Shown here in pieces: positions 29,781-39,841 of a stretch of 64,000 nucleotides of DNA. Both the position numbers and the translations under genes were made by a program. This DNA is from Mangrovibacter plantisponsor. Its GTDB lineage: Bacteria > Pseudomonadota > Gammaproteobacteria > Enterobacterales > Enterobacteriaceae. The DNA lies in assembly GCF_003182475.1 (NCBI RefSeq), contig NZ_QGTS01000001.1, forward strand, positions 511,720 to 575,719. The letters run 5' to 3'. The notes below the pieces were generated by a model. The model saw only the letters and a program-made list of their open reading frames with translations. It ran no database searches and was not told where the DNA came from. How positions within the stretch are numbered: position 1 is the first letter of the stretch; every line of letters begins with the position of its first letter.

Positions 29781-30607
29781 TAATAACCTTCAGAATCAGT
29801 ATCGGGGCTGAAAGCACTGCCCGACAAACGACAAACTTCAGTTGTCAACGAACCATCAGGGTGCAGTGTTATCCAGCGCCATCCTGGAGCAATCGTGTCC
29901 AGCGTAAAATTGGCGCAATGTGGCTTGAACTGCACGCAAGTAGACGGTGTGGCCATCATCCGGCGCCCATTCCAGTCTACATCCATTTCCTGGTGGATAT
30001 GCCCACACAGCAAGTGTTTCACTCCGGCATAACGTTGCAACACATCATCAAGTGCCTGAGCATTGCGCAGGCTGTGTTGATCAAGCCAGCTGCACCCGGC
30101 AGGCAGAGGGTGGTGATGCAACAGCAACAAAGTTTGCCGGTCAGGGTTTTCAGCCAGTTTTTTTTCCAGCCACTCAAGCTGGTATTCGCTCAGTTCACCA
30201 TGGGGCACACCGAAAACCTGGCTATCAAGCAGCACAATCTGCCAGCTTTTCCCTGCCAGTACCTGCTTTGAAGACGAAATACCCGATTCTTTCAGCGAGC
30301 TGAACATTGCGGGTTGAAAATCATGATTACCAGGCAGCCAGACACAAGGCGCCGCCAACGAAGAAACCCCTTCAGCGAAGTGCTGATAGGCTTCGTTGCT
30401 CTGGTCCTGTGCTAAATCCCCGGTGGCAACTATCAGATCACACGGGCGGGCCTCTTTGTGGATAGCCGCCAGCACTGCCCGGTAGCTTGACCAGGTGTTA
30501 ACGCCCAACAGCGTTTCATCTTTCCCGGCAAATAAATGGGTGTCAGTAATTTGTAGTATCCTGATACTGGCTTCATCAGCAGCAGGTATTGTCAACAGGC
30601 TTTCCAA
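29780..30607 (-). CDS. cpdA: 3',5'-cyclic AMP phosphodiesterase CpdA
   Basis: 275 aa, the E. coli length. It is a metallophosphoesterase that degrades cAMP and so tunes CRP signalling. The calcineurin-like metal motifs appear in order: DTHLF (D-x-H), [25 protein letters not shown] and LCGHIHQ. It is 24 bp after yqiB in the same run as nudF and yqiA. Confidence 0.97.
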   Translation of the reverse strand: MESLLTIPAADEASIRILQITDTHLFAGKDETLLGVNTWSSYRAVLAAIHKEARPCDLIVATGDLAQDQSNEAYQHFAEGVSSLAAPCVWLPGNHDFQPAMFSSLKESGISSSKQVLAGKSWQIVLLDSQVFGVPHGELSEYQLEWLEKKLAENPDRQTLLLLHHHPLPAGCSWLDQHSLRNAQALDDVLQRYAGVKHLLCGHIHQEMDVDWNGRRMMATPSTCVQFKPHCANFTLDTIAPGWRWITLHPDGSLTTEVCRLSGSAFSPDTDSEGY

Positions 30608-30631
30608 ATGGTGTCCTTAGGTTTCACGACG

Positions 30632-31054
30632 CTAACAAACCGGAATCGCCATCGCTCCATGCGCTAAACAGTAACGTAGCCAATCGGCAAGGAACTGGTT
30701 AATTTGATGTTTTTCGTCGCGTTGATGCAACTTTTTATTAGGATAATCATAACGTGCTTTAAAACGGAAGATCTGCTGACTTGAACACACTTCAGCAACC
30801 ATGGCGTCATGATAGAGCCTGACGGACATGGAAGGAAGACTCCAGTATGTTACAGAGGGTAGCGTTTGTTCAATCTCAACCAGCGTAGTGTAGCGAGTTG
30901 ATTCAAGAATCGTTAACCGATACTGAGCACTATTGACCTGGTAGCTGATTTTTTCACCGATTGCGTCAACAGGTGGCAGCAACCGGCGCAACTGGGCGAA
31001 GTTGGTTTCGCACAAACGCATCATCTCAGGGAAATCAGGTGTATAGCGCTTCAT
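30632..31054 (-). CDS. yqiB: DUF1249 protein YqiB
   Basis: 140 aa from the ATG at 31054, which gives the E. coli length and N-terminus ([15 protein letters not shown]). An ATG at 31060 that overlaps the nudF stop (ATGA) is a close alternative and may be the coupled start. It is a conserved cytoplasmic protein of unknown function; the C-terminal half ([41 protein letters not shown] region) is almost unchanged between enterobacteria. It lies between nudF and cpdA. Confidence 0.93.
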   Translation of the reverse strand: MKRYTPDFPEMMRLCETNFAQLRRLLPPVDAIGEKISYQVNSAQYRLTILESTRYTTLVEIEQTLPSVTYWSLPSMSVRLYHDAMVAEVCSSQQIFRFKARYDYPNKKLHQRDEKHQINQFLADWLRYCLAHGAMAIPVC

Positions 31055-31056
31055 TG

Positions 31057-31689
31057 TCATGCGTTCCACTCTTGTCGTAATTGTTGATAATGCAACTGCA
31101 GCCATTGCAAGGCGATGACAGATGCGGCGTTGTCGATTTTCCCTTCCTCGACTAATTGGTAAGCAGTTTCCCGGCTGACGACATGAACGCGGATATCTTC
31201 ATTTTCTTCCGCCAGGCCGTGGATCCCGGTAGCTGTCGTTGCATCCACTTCTCCGACCAGAATAGACAAACGTTCACTGGTTCCGCCAGGGCTTGCCAGG
31301 TAACTTAATACTGGCCGGGTACGTTTCACATGCAACCCGGCCTCTTCTTCTGCTTCACGGCGCACTACATCTTCCGGCGACTCGCCCGGTTCAATCATGC
31401 CGGCAACCATTTCCAGCAACCATGGGGTTTCACTGGTATCAAAAGCAGCAATTCGAATTTGCTCGATAATCACCACTTCATCACGCACAGGATCGTAGGG
31501 CAACAGTACTGCAGCATGCCCACGCTCGAAAATTTCCCGCCGAACTTCTTCGCTCATTCCACCATTGAACATACGGTGACGAAAACGCCAGACATCGAGC
31601 GAAAAAAAACCACGCCAAACTGTTTCCCGTGCAATAATTTCTACATCGTTTTTTGTAAACGTTGTGATGTTTTTGTTTTCTATAGCCAT
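31057..31689 (-). CDS. nudF: ADP-ribose pyrophosphatase NudF
   Basis: 210 aa (E. coli 209). It is a Nudix hydrolase that splits ADP-ribose into AMP and ribose 5-phosphate. The Nudix box is intact: it starts with the Gly of GMIEPGE and includes REAEEEAGL, with the spacing G-x5-E-x7-REUxEExGU. It heads the minus-strand run nudF-yqiB-cpdA-yqiA-parE, divergent from tolC with a 211-bp intergenic region. Confidence 0.97.
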   Translation of the reverse strand: MAIENKNITTFTKNDVEIIARETVWRGFFSLDVWRFRHRMFNGGMSEEVRREIFERGHAAVLLPYDPVRDEVVIIEQIRIAAFDTSETPWLLEMVAGMIEPGESPEDVVRREAEEEAGLHVKRTRPVLSYLASPGGTSERLSILVGEVDATTATGIHGLAEENEDIRVHVVSRETAYQLVEEGKIDNAASVIALQWLQLHYQQLRQEWNA

Positions 31690-31900
31690 CAGTAAACCTG
31701 CTCGAACAGTGATTGATTTCTTGATTTCAATCCATCAGGAATGTTGTTTCAACCACTCTGTGGTAGATTGATGAATTTTCAGGGCAGATGGCACTTAACG
31801 CCAAGACGTTGTCAAAGCTGAACCTGCTAAAATCGGCGATCCTTTTTGGCATCAGTCAGCGCTATTACACACAATTTCTGCTTCACAACAAGGAATGCAA

Positions 31901-33358
31901 ATGAAGAAACTGCTCCCCACACTTATTGGTCTGAGCTTTGTCGCGTTCAGTACCATGAGCCAGGCAGAAAACCTGTTGCAGGTTTATCAGCAGGCACGTA
32001 TCAGTAACCCTGACCTGCGTAAATCCGCAGCTGATCGCGACGCGGCATTTGAGAAAATCAATGAATCACGCAGCCCATTATTACCTCAACTGGGTCTGGG
32101 AGCCGACTATACCTATAACAACGGCTACCGTGACAACGATGGCATTAACTCCAATGCCACCAGTGCGTCCTTACAGCTTACGCAAGTTATTTTCGATATG
32201 TCAAAATGGCGTGCGCTGACCATTCAGGAAAAAACGGCAGGAATACAGGATGTCTCCTACCAGTCTGACGAACAGACGCTGATCCTTAATACCGCAACAG
32301 CTTATTTTAACGTATTGAGCGCTATCGATTCGTTGTCATACGTTGAAGCGGAAAAACAATCTATTTACCGTCAGCTTGACCAAACTACCCAGCGTTTTAA
32401 TGTCGGCCTGGTGGCGATTACTGACGTACAAAACGCCCGTGCTCAATACGACAGCGTTCTGGCTAATGAAGTCACCGCCCGTAACAATTTGGATAATGCA
32501 CTGGAATCTTTGCGCCAGATTACCGGCAATTTCTACCCTGAACTGGCATCCGTCAATGTTGCGGACATGAAAGTCAACAAACCTCAGGCTGTTCAGAACC
32601 TGCTCAAAGAAGCGGAAAACCGTAACCTGTCTTTGTTGCAGGCTCGTTTGAACCAGGATCTGGCTCGTGAGCAAATTCGCTACTACCAGACCGGCCATAT
32701 GCCGACACTGAATCTGACCGCGTCCAGTAGTGTTTCCAACACCAAATACGATGGTCACAACGCTGTTGGTTCAAGCTATGCAGACAGAGACATCGGCCAG
32801 AACTCTGTTGGCCTGAGCTTCTCTTTACCGCTCTACAGCGGTGGGTCTGTCACTTCACAGGTGAAACAGGCGCAATATAACTTTGTGGGTGCCAGCGAAT
32901 CGCTGGAAAGCGCTCACCGCAGTGTTGTGCAAACCACCCGCTCAGCCTGGAACAACATCAATGCATCTATTAGCAGCATCAATGCCTACAAACAGGCAGT
33001 TGTTTCTGCGCAAAGCTCACTGGATGCAATGGAAGCCGGTTACTCTGTCGGCACCCGTACTATTGTTGATGTTCTGGATGCAACATCCACGCTGTATAGC
33101 GCCAAGCAGGAGCTTTCCAGCGCGCGTTATAACTACTTGATTAATACTCTGACACTGAAATCTGCTCTGGGTACGTTGAACCAGCAGGACTTAGTCACAC
33201 TGAACAGTGAACTGAGCAAACCGGTTTCGACTTCACCTGAAAGCATTGCGCCGGATAATGTGCAACAGGACGCAAGTGCAGATGGTTACAGTGACACTAC
33301 TGTACAGAAAACAGCCAGCAGAACCACCACCAGCAGCAAAAAAATGCTGAGCCACTAA
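31901..33358 (+). CDS. tolC: Outer-membrane efflux channel TolC
   Basis: 485 aa from the ATG at 31901. An ATG two codons upstream is in frame, but the AAGGA site is spaced for 31901 and this start reproduces the E. coli N-terminus. The signal peptide ends at SQA about residue 22, before ENLLQVYQQ. TolC forms the trimeric duct for AcrAB-type drug pumps and type I secretion. The two repeated outer-membrane-factor halves are visible, with the RFNVGLVAITDVQNARAQYD and YSVGTRTIVDVLDATSTLY helices in matching positions. The C-terminal 55 residues are a polar, Ser/Thr-rich tail, as in E. coli. Confidence 0.98.
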   Translation: MKKLLPTLIGLSFVAFSTMSQAENLLQVYQQARISNPDLRKSAADRDAAFEKINESRSPLLPQLGLGADYTYNNGYRDNDGINSNATSASLQLTQVIFDMSKWRALTIQEKTAGIQDVSYQSDEQTLILNTATAYFNVLSAIDSLSYVEAEKQSIYRQLDQTTQRFNVGLVAITDVQNARAQYDSVLANEVTARNNLDNALESLRQITGNFYPELASVNVADMKVNKPQAVQNLLKEAENRNLSLLQARLNQDLAREQIRYYQTGHMPTLNLTASSSVSNTKYDGHNAVGSSYADRDIGQNSVGLSFSLPLYSGGSVTSQVKQAQYNFVGASESLESAHRSVVQTTRSAWNNINASISSINAYKQAVVSAQSSLDAMEAGYSVGTRTIVDVLDATSTLYSAKQELSSARYNYLINTLTLKSALGTLNQQDLVTLNSELSKPVSTSPESIAPDNVQQDASADGYSDTTVQKTASRTTTSSKKMLSH

Positions 33359-33379
33359 CTGGCCGTTTGTTTTCCCCGG

Positions 33380-33400
33380 GAGAGCCTTTTGGCTCTCTTA
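33380..33400 (+). terminator. tolC terminator hairpin 1
   Basis: Stem GAGAGCC / GGCTCTC with a TTTT loop, 21 bp after tolC. The following T tract is weak (TTAGCTT). The same hairpin sequence recurs at 33540. Confidence 0.65.
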
Positions 33401-33408
33401 GCTTGATG

Positions 33409-33446
33409 AAAAAGAAGGGAAAAACGTGGTTTTCCCTGCTTTTTAG
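33409..33446 (+). terminator. tolC terminator hairpin 2
   Basis: An imperfect stem of about 14 bp (AAAAAGAAGGGAAAA pairing with TTTTCCCTGCTTTTT) that ends in a T run on either strand. It is similar in design to the bidirectional terminator after ygiN. Confidence 0.6.
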
Positions 33447-33539
33447 TTAACAGCCGAAAATCAATGAATTGATTTTCCCTGGTTCATTTACTCGTTCCAT
33501 GAACGTTCAGTCAAACCAGTCGTTTTTCACTCATATACA

Positions 33540-33566
33540 GAGAGCCTTTTGGCTCTCTTTTTTTTG
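33540..33566 (+). terminator. tolC terminator hairpin 3
   Basis: The stem and loop of hairpin 1 are repeated exactly (GAGAGCC, TTTT, GGCTCTC) and here are followed by at least eight T, making a strong terminator 117 bp before ygiB. The rest of 33359-33682 holds only these hairpins and the ygiB promoter region. Confidence 0.8.
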
Positions 33567-33682
33567 CTAAACGTAAGGCTTCGTAAAGAAGCCTCCACAG
33601 TTCTGCACATTGCTTCAAATATAATCAGTGTTCCTCTATTCTTGGCACTCCAAGTAATACCTACCACTGGGCCAGGAAAAGA

Positions 33683-34351
33683 ATGATGAAAAGGACCAAA
33701 ACAATACAACTCTCCGCCTTTCGCAAAAGCTGGAATGCGCGGCATTTAACGCCTGTAGCTCTGGCTGTCACGGCGGCATTCTTACTCGCAGGCTGCGAAA
33801 AAAGCGATGAGACCGTAAAACTTTACCAAAATGCAGATGATTGCAGCGCTGCCAACCCGGGTGAAAGCCAGCAGTGTACAACAGCCTATAACAACGCTCT
33901 GAAAGAAGCTGAACGCACTGCACCTAAATACGCCACCCGCGAAGACTGTATTGCCGAGTTTGGTGAAGGGCAATGCCAGCCTGCGCCATCTCAGGCCAGT
34001 GTGGCAGGTGATAACCAGGCACAGGCCCAGTCAGGAGGGAGTTTCTGGATGCCGTTAATGGCCGGCTACATGATGGGCCGAATGATGGGCGGCTCTTACG
34101 CTCAACAGCCACTATTCAGTTCGAAAAACCCTTCCAGCCCGGCTTATGGCCGCTACACAGACGCCAGCGGCAAAAACTATGGTGCCGCAACACCTGGGCG
34201 CACGATGACAGTTCCCAAAACCGCAATGGCACCAAAACCAGCAACCACCAGCACAATTACTCGTGGTGGTTTTGGTGAAAGCGTAGCCAAACAAACTTCC
34301 ATGCAACGCTCCAGTACCAGTGGCACAACGCGTCGTACAATGGGTGGTTAA
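33683..34351 (+). CDS. ygiB: Conserved lipoprotein-like protein YgiB (UPF0441)
   Basis: 222 aa (E. coli 223). The function is not established. After a basic N-terminus, a hydrophobic helix (about 27-40) ends in a lipobox-like LLAGC, suggesting export, although it lies far from the N-terminus. The mature part is Cys-containing ([26 protein letters not shown]) with a Met/Gly-rich stretch ([12 protein letters not shown]) and a Thr/Ser-rich tail. ygiC follows 3 bp later, so the two are co-transcribed and likely work together. Confidence 0.94.
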   Translation: MMKRTKTIQLSAFRKSWNARHLTPVALAVTAAFLLAGCEKSDETVKLYQNADDCSAANPGESQQCTTAYNNALKEAERTAPKYATREDCIAEFGEGQCQPAPSQASVAGDNQAQAQSGGSFWMPLMAGYMMGRMMGGSYAQQPLFSSKNPSSPAYGRYTDASGKNYGAATPGRTMTVPKTAMAPKPATTSTITRGGFGESVAKQTSMQRSSTSGTTRRTMGG

Positions 34352-34354
34352 TTC

Positions 34355-35518
34355 ATGAAACGTCTGCCTATTACCGAACGCCCAGGCTGGCAGGATAAAG
34401 CCCGTGAATTTGGCTTCAACTTTCACACCATGTATGGCGAACCCTACTGGTGTGAAGACGCGTATTACCAGTTCTCTCTGGCGGAAATTGAAAAGCTGGA
34501 AGATGTGACTGCTGAATTACACCAGTTGTGCCTGAAAGCCGTAGAACGCGTGGTTGCCAGTGATGCTTTGATGGATAAATTTTGCATCCCGCGCCATACC
34601 CGGGATTTCGTACGCCAAAGCTGGGCAACCCGCCAGCCATCGCTCTACTCCAGGCTGGACCTTGCCTGGGGTGGCACCGGGGAACCTAAGCTACTGGAAA
34701 ACAATGCCGATACCCCAACCTCACTATATGAAGCTGCGTTTTTCCAGTGGATCTGGCTGGAAGATCAAATCAACGCCGGTAACCTGCCAGCGGGAAGTGA
34801 TCAGTTCAACAGCCTGCAAGAACAGCTAATCGAGCGTTTTCGTGTATTGCACGAGCAACATGGATTCAATTTGCTGCACATGGCCTGCTGCCAGGACAGT
34901 ATTGAAGACCGTGGCACAGTGCAATATCTCCAGGACTGCGCAGCCGAAGCCGGGCTCCCGACCGAATTCCTGTTTATGGACCAAATTGGGCTGGGTGAGA
35001 AAGGCCAGTTTACTGATATGCAGGATCAGGTCATCAGCAACTTGTTCAAGCTCTACCCGTGGGAGTTCATGCTGCGAGAGATGTTTTCGACAAAACTGGA
35101 AGATGCTGGTGTGCGCTGGCTGGAACCGGCCTGGAAGAGTATTTTATCTAACAAAGCGTTACTGCCATTGCTGTGGGAAATGTTTCCAGGCCACCCAAAC
35201 CTTTTACCCGCCTGGTTTGCCGCAGATGATCACCCCGCCATGGAGAGCTACGTGGTGAAACCCATTTTCTCCCGTGAAGGTGCCAATATTCAGATTATCG
35301 AACACGGGAAAGAAATAGCCCGGGCAGATGGGCCATATGGCGAAGAAGGTATGATTGTCCAGCAATACCACCCGTTACCCAGGTTTGGCGACAGCTATAC
35401 GCTAATTGGATCCTGGCTTATTAATGATCAACCCGCCGGGATCGGTATTCGGGAAGACAGAGAGCTGATCACGCAAGATCTTTCGCGCTTTTACCCACAC
35501 AGCTTCACACCTGAATAA
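34355..35518 (+). CDS. ygiC: ATP-grasp protein YgiC (glutathionylspermidine-synthase-like)
   Basis: 387 aa (E. coli 386). It resembles the C-terminal amide-ligase domain of glutathionylspermidine synthase: the substrate-binding segment [22 protein letters not shown] and the ATP-grasp residues near [13 protein letters not shown] and [11 protein letters not shown] are present. The native peptide substrate is not known. It overlaps no neighbour but starts 3 bp after ygiB. A short hairpin follows the stop. Confidence 0.94.
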   Translation: MKRLPITERPGWQDKAREFGFNFHTMYGEPYWCEDAYYQFSLAEIEKLEDVTAELHQLCLKAVERVVASDALMDKFCIPRHTRDFVRQSWATRQPSLYSRLDLAWGGTGEPKLLENNADTPTSLYEAAFFQWIWLEDQINAGNLPAGSDQFNSLQEQLIERFRVLHEQHGFNLLHMACCQDSIEDRGTVQYLQDCAAEAGLPTEFLFMDQIGLGEKGQFTDMQDQVISNLFKLYPWEFMLREMFSTKLEDAGVRWLEPAWKSILSNKALLPLLWEMFPGHPNLLPAWFAADDHPAMESYVVKPIFSREGANIQIIEHGKEIARADGPYGEEGMIVQQYHPLPRFGDSYTLIGSWLINDQPAGIGIREDRELITQDLSRFYPHSFTPE

Positions 35519-35526
35519 ATACTGCA

Positions 35527-35550
35527 CGCGCCTGTTAACCAGGCGCGCTC
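35527..35550 (+). terminator. Hairpin after ygiC
   Basis: Stem CGCGCCTG / CAGGCGCG (8 bp, 5-nt loop), 8 bp after the ygiC stop. It is followed by CTCTTACT, a weak T tract. It probably separates ygiC from the convergent ygiD. Confidence 0.55.
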
Positions 35551-35598
35551 TTACTCAGTATTCATCTGGCTCTGACACAGTACTGTGTGGCAACGCGG

Positions 35599-36393
35599 TT
35601 ATGCGCCAACCTGCACAGAAAGCATACTCAGAGAGCCCATTTCAATCCCTTCGGTGACAATACTCACCGGCTCTTCGCCATCCCATGCTCCCAGAATATA
35701 CAACAGTGGCAGGTAGTGGTCTGGTGTTGGGCAAGAAAGCTGAGCGCCTGAGTGGTCCATATAGTTAACCAACGGGTGGTTTTGCGCTTCACCTTTCCAG
35801 GTCAAATTATCGCGAACATACTGGTCAAAGGCGGTTGCCCAGGGATAAGCCTCACTCCCCCCCTGCCAGCGAACAGTACGCAGGTTGTGTACAACGTTGC
35901 CGCTACCAATCAGCAGGATACCTTCATCACGCAGTGCTGCCAGCTTACGACCCATTTCATAATGCCAGGCCGGTGGTTGGGTGGCATCAATACTCAACTG
36001 CACCATAGGAATATCGGCATCAGGGTACATTTTGATAACCACTCCCCATGAACCGTGGTCAAAACCCCATGCACTGTCATCTTTAATTACGGCGGCAGGA
36101 GCCAGTATATCCACTAAGTGCTGAGCTAAATCCGGTGCGCCAGGCGCCGGGTATTGTGTATCGAACAGTTCCTGCGGAAACCCGCCAAAATCATGAATAG
36201 TTTTTGGATTAGGCATAGCTGTAACGCCAGTTCCCCGTGTGTACCAGTGAGCAGAAACCACTACCATCGCTTTCGGGCGAGGCAGTGTTTTACCCAGTTG
36301 CTGCCAGGAACGGGTAAACACGTTATCTTCAAGCACATTCATTGGGCTGCCATGACCAACAAACAGCGCAGGCATACGTGAGGTGTTCATCAT
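35599..36393 (-). CDS. ygiD: 4,5-DOPA extradiol dioxygenase YgiD
   Basis: 264 aa (E. coli 271; the difference is at the N-terminus). It is a LigB-type class III extradiol dioxygenase; the E. coli protein opens the ring of L-DOPA. Metal-binding residues are visible in VGHGSPMN (His), VVVSAHW (His) and GFDHGSWG, with a late GSGNVVHNLR. It is convergent with ygiC and divergent from zupT. Confidence 0.94.
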   Translation of the reverse strand: MMNTSRMPALFVGHGSPMNVLEDNVFTRSWQQLGKTLPRPKAMVVVSAHWYTRGTGVTAMPNPKTIHDFGGFPQELFDTQYPAPGAPDLAQHLVDILAPAAVIKDDSAWGFDHGSWGVVIKMYPDADIPMVQLSIDATQPPAWHYEMGRKLAALRDEGILLIGSGNVVHNLRTVRWQGGSEAYPWATAFDQYVRDNLTWKGEAQNHPLVNYMDHSGAQLSCPTPDHYLPLLYILGAWDGEEPVSIVTEGIEMGSLSMLSVQVGA

Positions 36394-36550
36394 TATATCC
36401 TTAATTACCGTGTCAGATTACTTACTGTCAGATTACGGCTTTTAGCCTGCAAATAAACGCAGATAACCATGATGATGATCATCAGAAATTTTGAATGTAT
36501 TGTTATGTAAAACGCAGTCCCGGCTCTCGACACTCTGTGTAACCAAATGT

Positions 36551-36569
36551 ATAAATGATAATCATTATC
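36551..36569 (+). promoter_or_regulatory. Strong Fur box overlapping the zupT leader
   Basis: The 19-mer matches the Fur consensus at 16 positions and contains the perfect 15-base 7-1-7 palindrome TGATAATCATTATCA (36556-36570). It ends 13 bp before the zupT ATG, touching the ribosome site, so Fur binding would block transcription initiation or elongation into zupT. Confidence 0.8.
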
Positions 36570-36582
36570 AAAGGAGAGTGCT

Positions 36583-37350
36583 ATGTCCGTACCGCTGGTT
36601 CTGACTCTGTTAGCGGGTAGTTCGACATTTATTGGCGCATTTTTAGGGATAATAGGCCAAAAACCTTCTAACCGCCTGCTGGCATTCGCACTGGGATTTG
36701 CCGCAGGTATTATGCTGTTAATCTCCCTGATGGAAATGCTGCCTGCAGCCCTGGATACACCTAATATGTCGCCATTGTTGGGTTACGGTATGTTTATCGC
36801 CGGGCTGACTGGCTACTTTGCTCTTGATCGCGCGCTGCCCCATGCCCACCCGCAGGACCTGATGGATGGCAGTATCAACACCAGGAAATTGCGGCGCACA
36901 GCCTTGTTACTCACTTTGGGGATTAGTCTGCACAACTTTCCTGAAGGAATAGCGACATTCGTAACCGCCAGCAGCAATATTGAATTGGGGCTGGGTATTG
37001 CACTCGCTGTCGCGCTGCATAATATTCCAGAAGGGCTGGCGGTTTCCGCTCCGGTATATGCCGCAACAGGTTCGAAGCGCAAAGCATTACTGTGGGCAGG
37101 CTTATCCGGCATGGCAGAAATTCTGGGGGGGATCCTTGCCTGGTTGCTGCTCGGTAGTATGGTCTCACCTGTGGTGATGGCCGCAGTAATGGCAGCGGTT
37201 GCCGGTATTATGGTGGCGTTGTCCGTAGATGAACTGATGCCACTGGCAAAAGAGATTGACCCGCAAAATAACCCCAGTTATGGCGTATTGTGCGGCATGG
37301 CTGTAATGGGATTAAGCCTGAGCGCATTACAAAGTTTGGGGCTGGGTTAA
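36583..37350 (+). CDS. zupT: ZIP-family metal importer ZupT
   Basis: 255 aa (E. coli 257). It is an inner-membrane importer of zinc, iron and other divalent metals. There are eight predicted helices; helices 4 and 5 carry the metal-binding motifs [10 protein letters not shown] and [11 protein letters not shown] strong AAAGGAGAG ribosome site precedes the ATG. The Fur box immediately upstream points to iron control. It lies between ygiD and an accessory malate module. Confidence 0.97.
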   Translation: MSVPLVLTLLAGSSTFIGAFLGIIGQKPSNRLLAFALGFAAGIMLLISLMEMLPAALDTPNMSPLLGYGMFIAGLTGYFALDRALPHAHPQDLMDGSINTRKLRRTALLLTLGISLHNFPEGIATFVTASSNIELGLGIALAVALHNIPEGLAVSAPVYAATGSKRKALLWAGLSGMAEILGGILAWLLLGSMVSPVVMAAVMAAVAGIMVALSVDELMPLAKEIDPQNNPSYGVLCGMAVMGLSLSALQSLGLG

Positions 37351-37795
37351 CTCCCGGTGTGTTCATTGTGCGCGATTAGCCTGGTAGTAGCTGGTAATGA
37401 ATACCAGGCAATCGCACAAAAAAACCGAATAGAGGCAGGAAACTAAATACATATTTAACTCAGATTTTCCACAATCATTTATTGAAATATTTAACTTCGT
37501 CACATAAAATAAAACACTTGGTATTATATAACGCACCAATACCGTTATATAGGTTATCAGTTCCCCATAGATAGTTACCCGCCATCCATCCTCTGGATAA
37601 TAATCAAACAAAAAACACTAAAAAAACTAATTAAAGTTTAATGCAATTAAAGTAATTAAAAATCTGCAAAAATGAGGACTACAATCGGGGCTAAATTAAA
37701 CCGTTACACCCCTACATCATACGCCAGACGTATATTTACATGGTGATATTTTCTCTTATGCGCCGTGGCAGTATGGTCGTCCCTGGAGCATTCAG
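37351..37795. other. A+T-rich intergenic region upstream of the malic enzyme
   Basis: 445 bp with no convincing gene. It is much richer in A+T than the flanking genes, as often seen at promoters acquired with accessory genes. It must hold the malic-enzyme promoter, but no single -10/-35 pair stands out. An 82-codon open frame on the minus strand (37363-37611) has no ribosome site or family and is not called. Confidence 0.5.
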
Positions 37796-39481
37796 ATGTT
37801 AAAAAAAAATTCTGTATATACCCCATATACTGGGGCTATGTTGCTGGAAAACCCTTTATTAAATAAAGGCCTGGCATTTTCTCATGAAGAGCGTATTGCA
37901 TTAAATTTAATTGGCCTGTTGCCGGAACAAGTCGAAACCATCACTGAACAAACTGACCGTGCATGGTCCCAGTTTAATCACTTTAAACGCGACCTCTCCC
38001 GCCATATTTATTTGCGAAATATCCAGGATACTAACGAAACATTATTCTATAACCTGCTGCGTGCACACCTTGAAGAGATGATGCCCATCATCTATACCCC
38101 TACAGTGGGTGAGGCCTGTGAACACTTCTCTGATATCTACCGCCGCGCCCGCGGGTTATTTATTTCCTGGCCAGACCGCCACCGTATTGATGACATGCTG
38201 CAAAACTTTTCCCGTCATGACATAAAAGTCATTGTTGTTACCGATGGCGAGCGTATTCTCGGCCTGGGTGACCAGGGGATCGGCGGCATGGGGATCCCTA
38301 TCGGTAAATTATCGCTGTACACCGCCTGTGGTGGCATTGACCCGGCATCCACATTGCCGATTATGCTCGATGTGGGCACAAACAACGCCCAGCGCCTGGA
38401 CGATCCGCTGTATATGGGCTGGCGCCACCCGCGAATCACGGATGGTGAATACCGTGAATTTATGGATATGTTTATCAATGCCGTGAAAGAGCGCTGGCCA
38501 AACGTTCTGCTGCAATTTGAAGACTTTGCTCAGAATAATGCCACACAATTACTGAACCGTTACCGTGACGAGTTGTGCTGCTTCAACGACGATATTCAGG
38601 GCACCGCCGCAGTGGCATTAGGTACACTGATTGCCGGTTCACAGGCTAAAGGTTCAACACTGCGTGACCAGCGTATTGCCTTCCTGGGTGCGGGTTCCGC
38701 TGGTTGCGGTATTGCGGAAACGATCATTGCACGTATGGTGGCAGATGGCGCCAGTGAAGAAGAAGCACGTTCACGAGTCTTCATGGTAGACCGTTTTGGC
38801 CTGTTGACCGACGACATGCCCAACCTGCGGGATTTCCAACACCGCCTGGTTACCAACAGGGAAAAAGTGCAGGGCTGGGGAAATGAAGCCGGAACAATTT
38901 CCCTGATGGATGTAGTCAGCCACGCTAAACCCACTGTGTTAATTGGCGTCTCCGGGCAACCCGGGTTATTCAGTGAAGAAATCGTCAAAGAGATGCATCG
39001 CCACTGCCCGCATCCCATTATTATGCCGTTGTCTAACCCAACATCACGCGCGGAAGCTAAACCACAGGACTTAATTGCCTGGACTGAAGGTGCAGCACTG
39101 GTTGCTACCGGGAGCCCGTTCCCACCGGTATGCTACCAGGATAATATTTACGATATCGCCCAGTGTAACAATGCCTATATTTTCCCGGGCCTGGGGCTGG
39201 GCATTCTGGCGGCGAAAGCTCGCCGTGTCACAGATGGTATGTTGCTGGCGGCAAGCCAGACACTGGCAGACCACTCACCGCTGGTACAGACCGAGCGCGG
39301 TAAGTTACTGCCTCCGATTGAAGAAATCGAACAGGTTTCCCGGGCAATAGCGCTGTCTGTGGCTAAAGCCGCACAGCAGGATGGTGTTGCGCCACAAATG
39401 GATGACAATGCTATTCTTGCCGCTATAGATAAAACATTCTGGAAAGCAGAATACCAGCCTTATAAACACGCGGCATTTTAA
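37796..39481 (+). CDS. maeA: NAD-dependent malic enzyme
   Basis: 561 aa (MaeA/SfcA of E. coli is 565). It oxidatively decarboxylates L-malate to pyruvate, or in some relatives performs malolactic conversion. The malic-enzyme signatures are present: [11 protein letters not shown] near the N-terminus, [26 protein letters not shown], the metal site [22 protein letters not shown], the dinucleotide site [13 protein letters not shown] and [10 protein letters not shown]. The next gene is a malate-type permease, so uptake plus conversion is likely. MaeA lies elsewhere (not at zupT) in E. coli, so this may be a second copy or a relocated gene. Confidence 0.9.
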   Translation: MLKKNSVYTPYTGAMLLENPLLNKGLAFSHEERIALNLIGLLPEQVETITEQTDRAWSQFNHFKRDLSRHIYLRNIQDTNETLFYNLLRAHLEEMMPIIYTPTVGEACEHFSDIYRRARGLFISWPDRHRIDDMLQNFSRHDIKVIVVTDGERILGLGDQGIGGMGIPIGKLSLYTACGGIDPASTLPIMLDVGTNNAQRLDDPLYMGWRHPRITDGEYREFMDMFINAVKERWPNVLLQFEDFAQNNATQLLNRYRDELCCFNDDIQGTAAVALGTLIAGSQAKGSTLRDQRIAFLGAGSAGCGIAETIIARMVADGASEEEARSRVFMVDRFGLLTDDMPNLRDFQHRLVTNREKVQGWGNEAGTISLMDVVSHAKPTVLIGVSGQPGLFSEEIVKEMHRHCPHPIIMPLSNPTSRAEAKPQDLIAWTEGAALVATGSPFPPVCYQDNIYDIAQCNNAYIFPGLGLGILAAKARRVTDGMLLAASQTLADHSPLVQTERGKLLPPIEEIEQVSRAIALSVAKAAQQDGVAPQMDDNAILAAIDKTFWKAEYQPYKHAAF

Positions 39482-39503
39482 TTTATTTTTCTTGCCTGTG
39501 CAT

Positions 39504-39530
39504 AATGCGCCATTTATTGGCGCATTTTTT
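39504..39530 (+). terminator. Terminator after the malic-enzyme gene
   Basis: A 9-bp stem (AATGCGCCA / TGGCGCATT) with a 5-nt loop and a run of T ends 49 bp beyond the malic-enzyme stop. The remaining 310 bp to the permease start (39531-39841) is A+T-rich, with no gene; it probably holds a separate promoter for the permease. Confidence 0.85.
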
Positions 39531-39841
39531 ATTTCTCACATCTATTCCCGCCATCAGCCATTGATAAATAGCCTTCCACCACAAAAACACGCACTGGTTA
39601 CTTTATTAAATTTAATCAGGCTTTAGTAATTAATGTTAGCCCTTTGCTGTGACTAATGTCACTCACAAGAAAACCCAGTAACTATATATTCAGTTCACCA
39701 TAACGATTATTCAACCATTACAAAAACAGCGTAATACAACCTTGGTATTCAGTGAGTTACCAGAAAAATCTCAACGAGAGAAAACATCACTGAAGATGAT
39801 ATACAGGTTGTTTTCACCCAATACTATTACAAGGTAATATC

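Noticed and set aside
37363..37611. 82-codon open frame in the zupT-malic enzyme gap
   Set aside because: A+T-rich spacer, no ribosome site, no family, hydrophobic translation typical of chance frames in such DNA.
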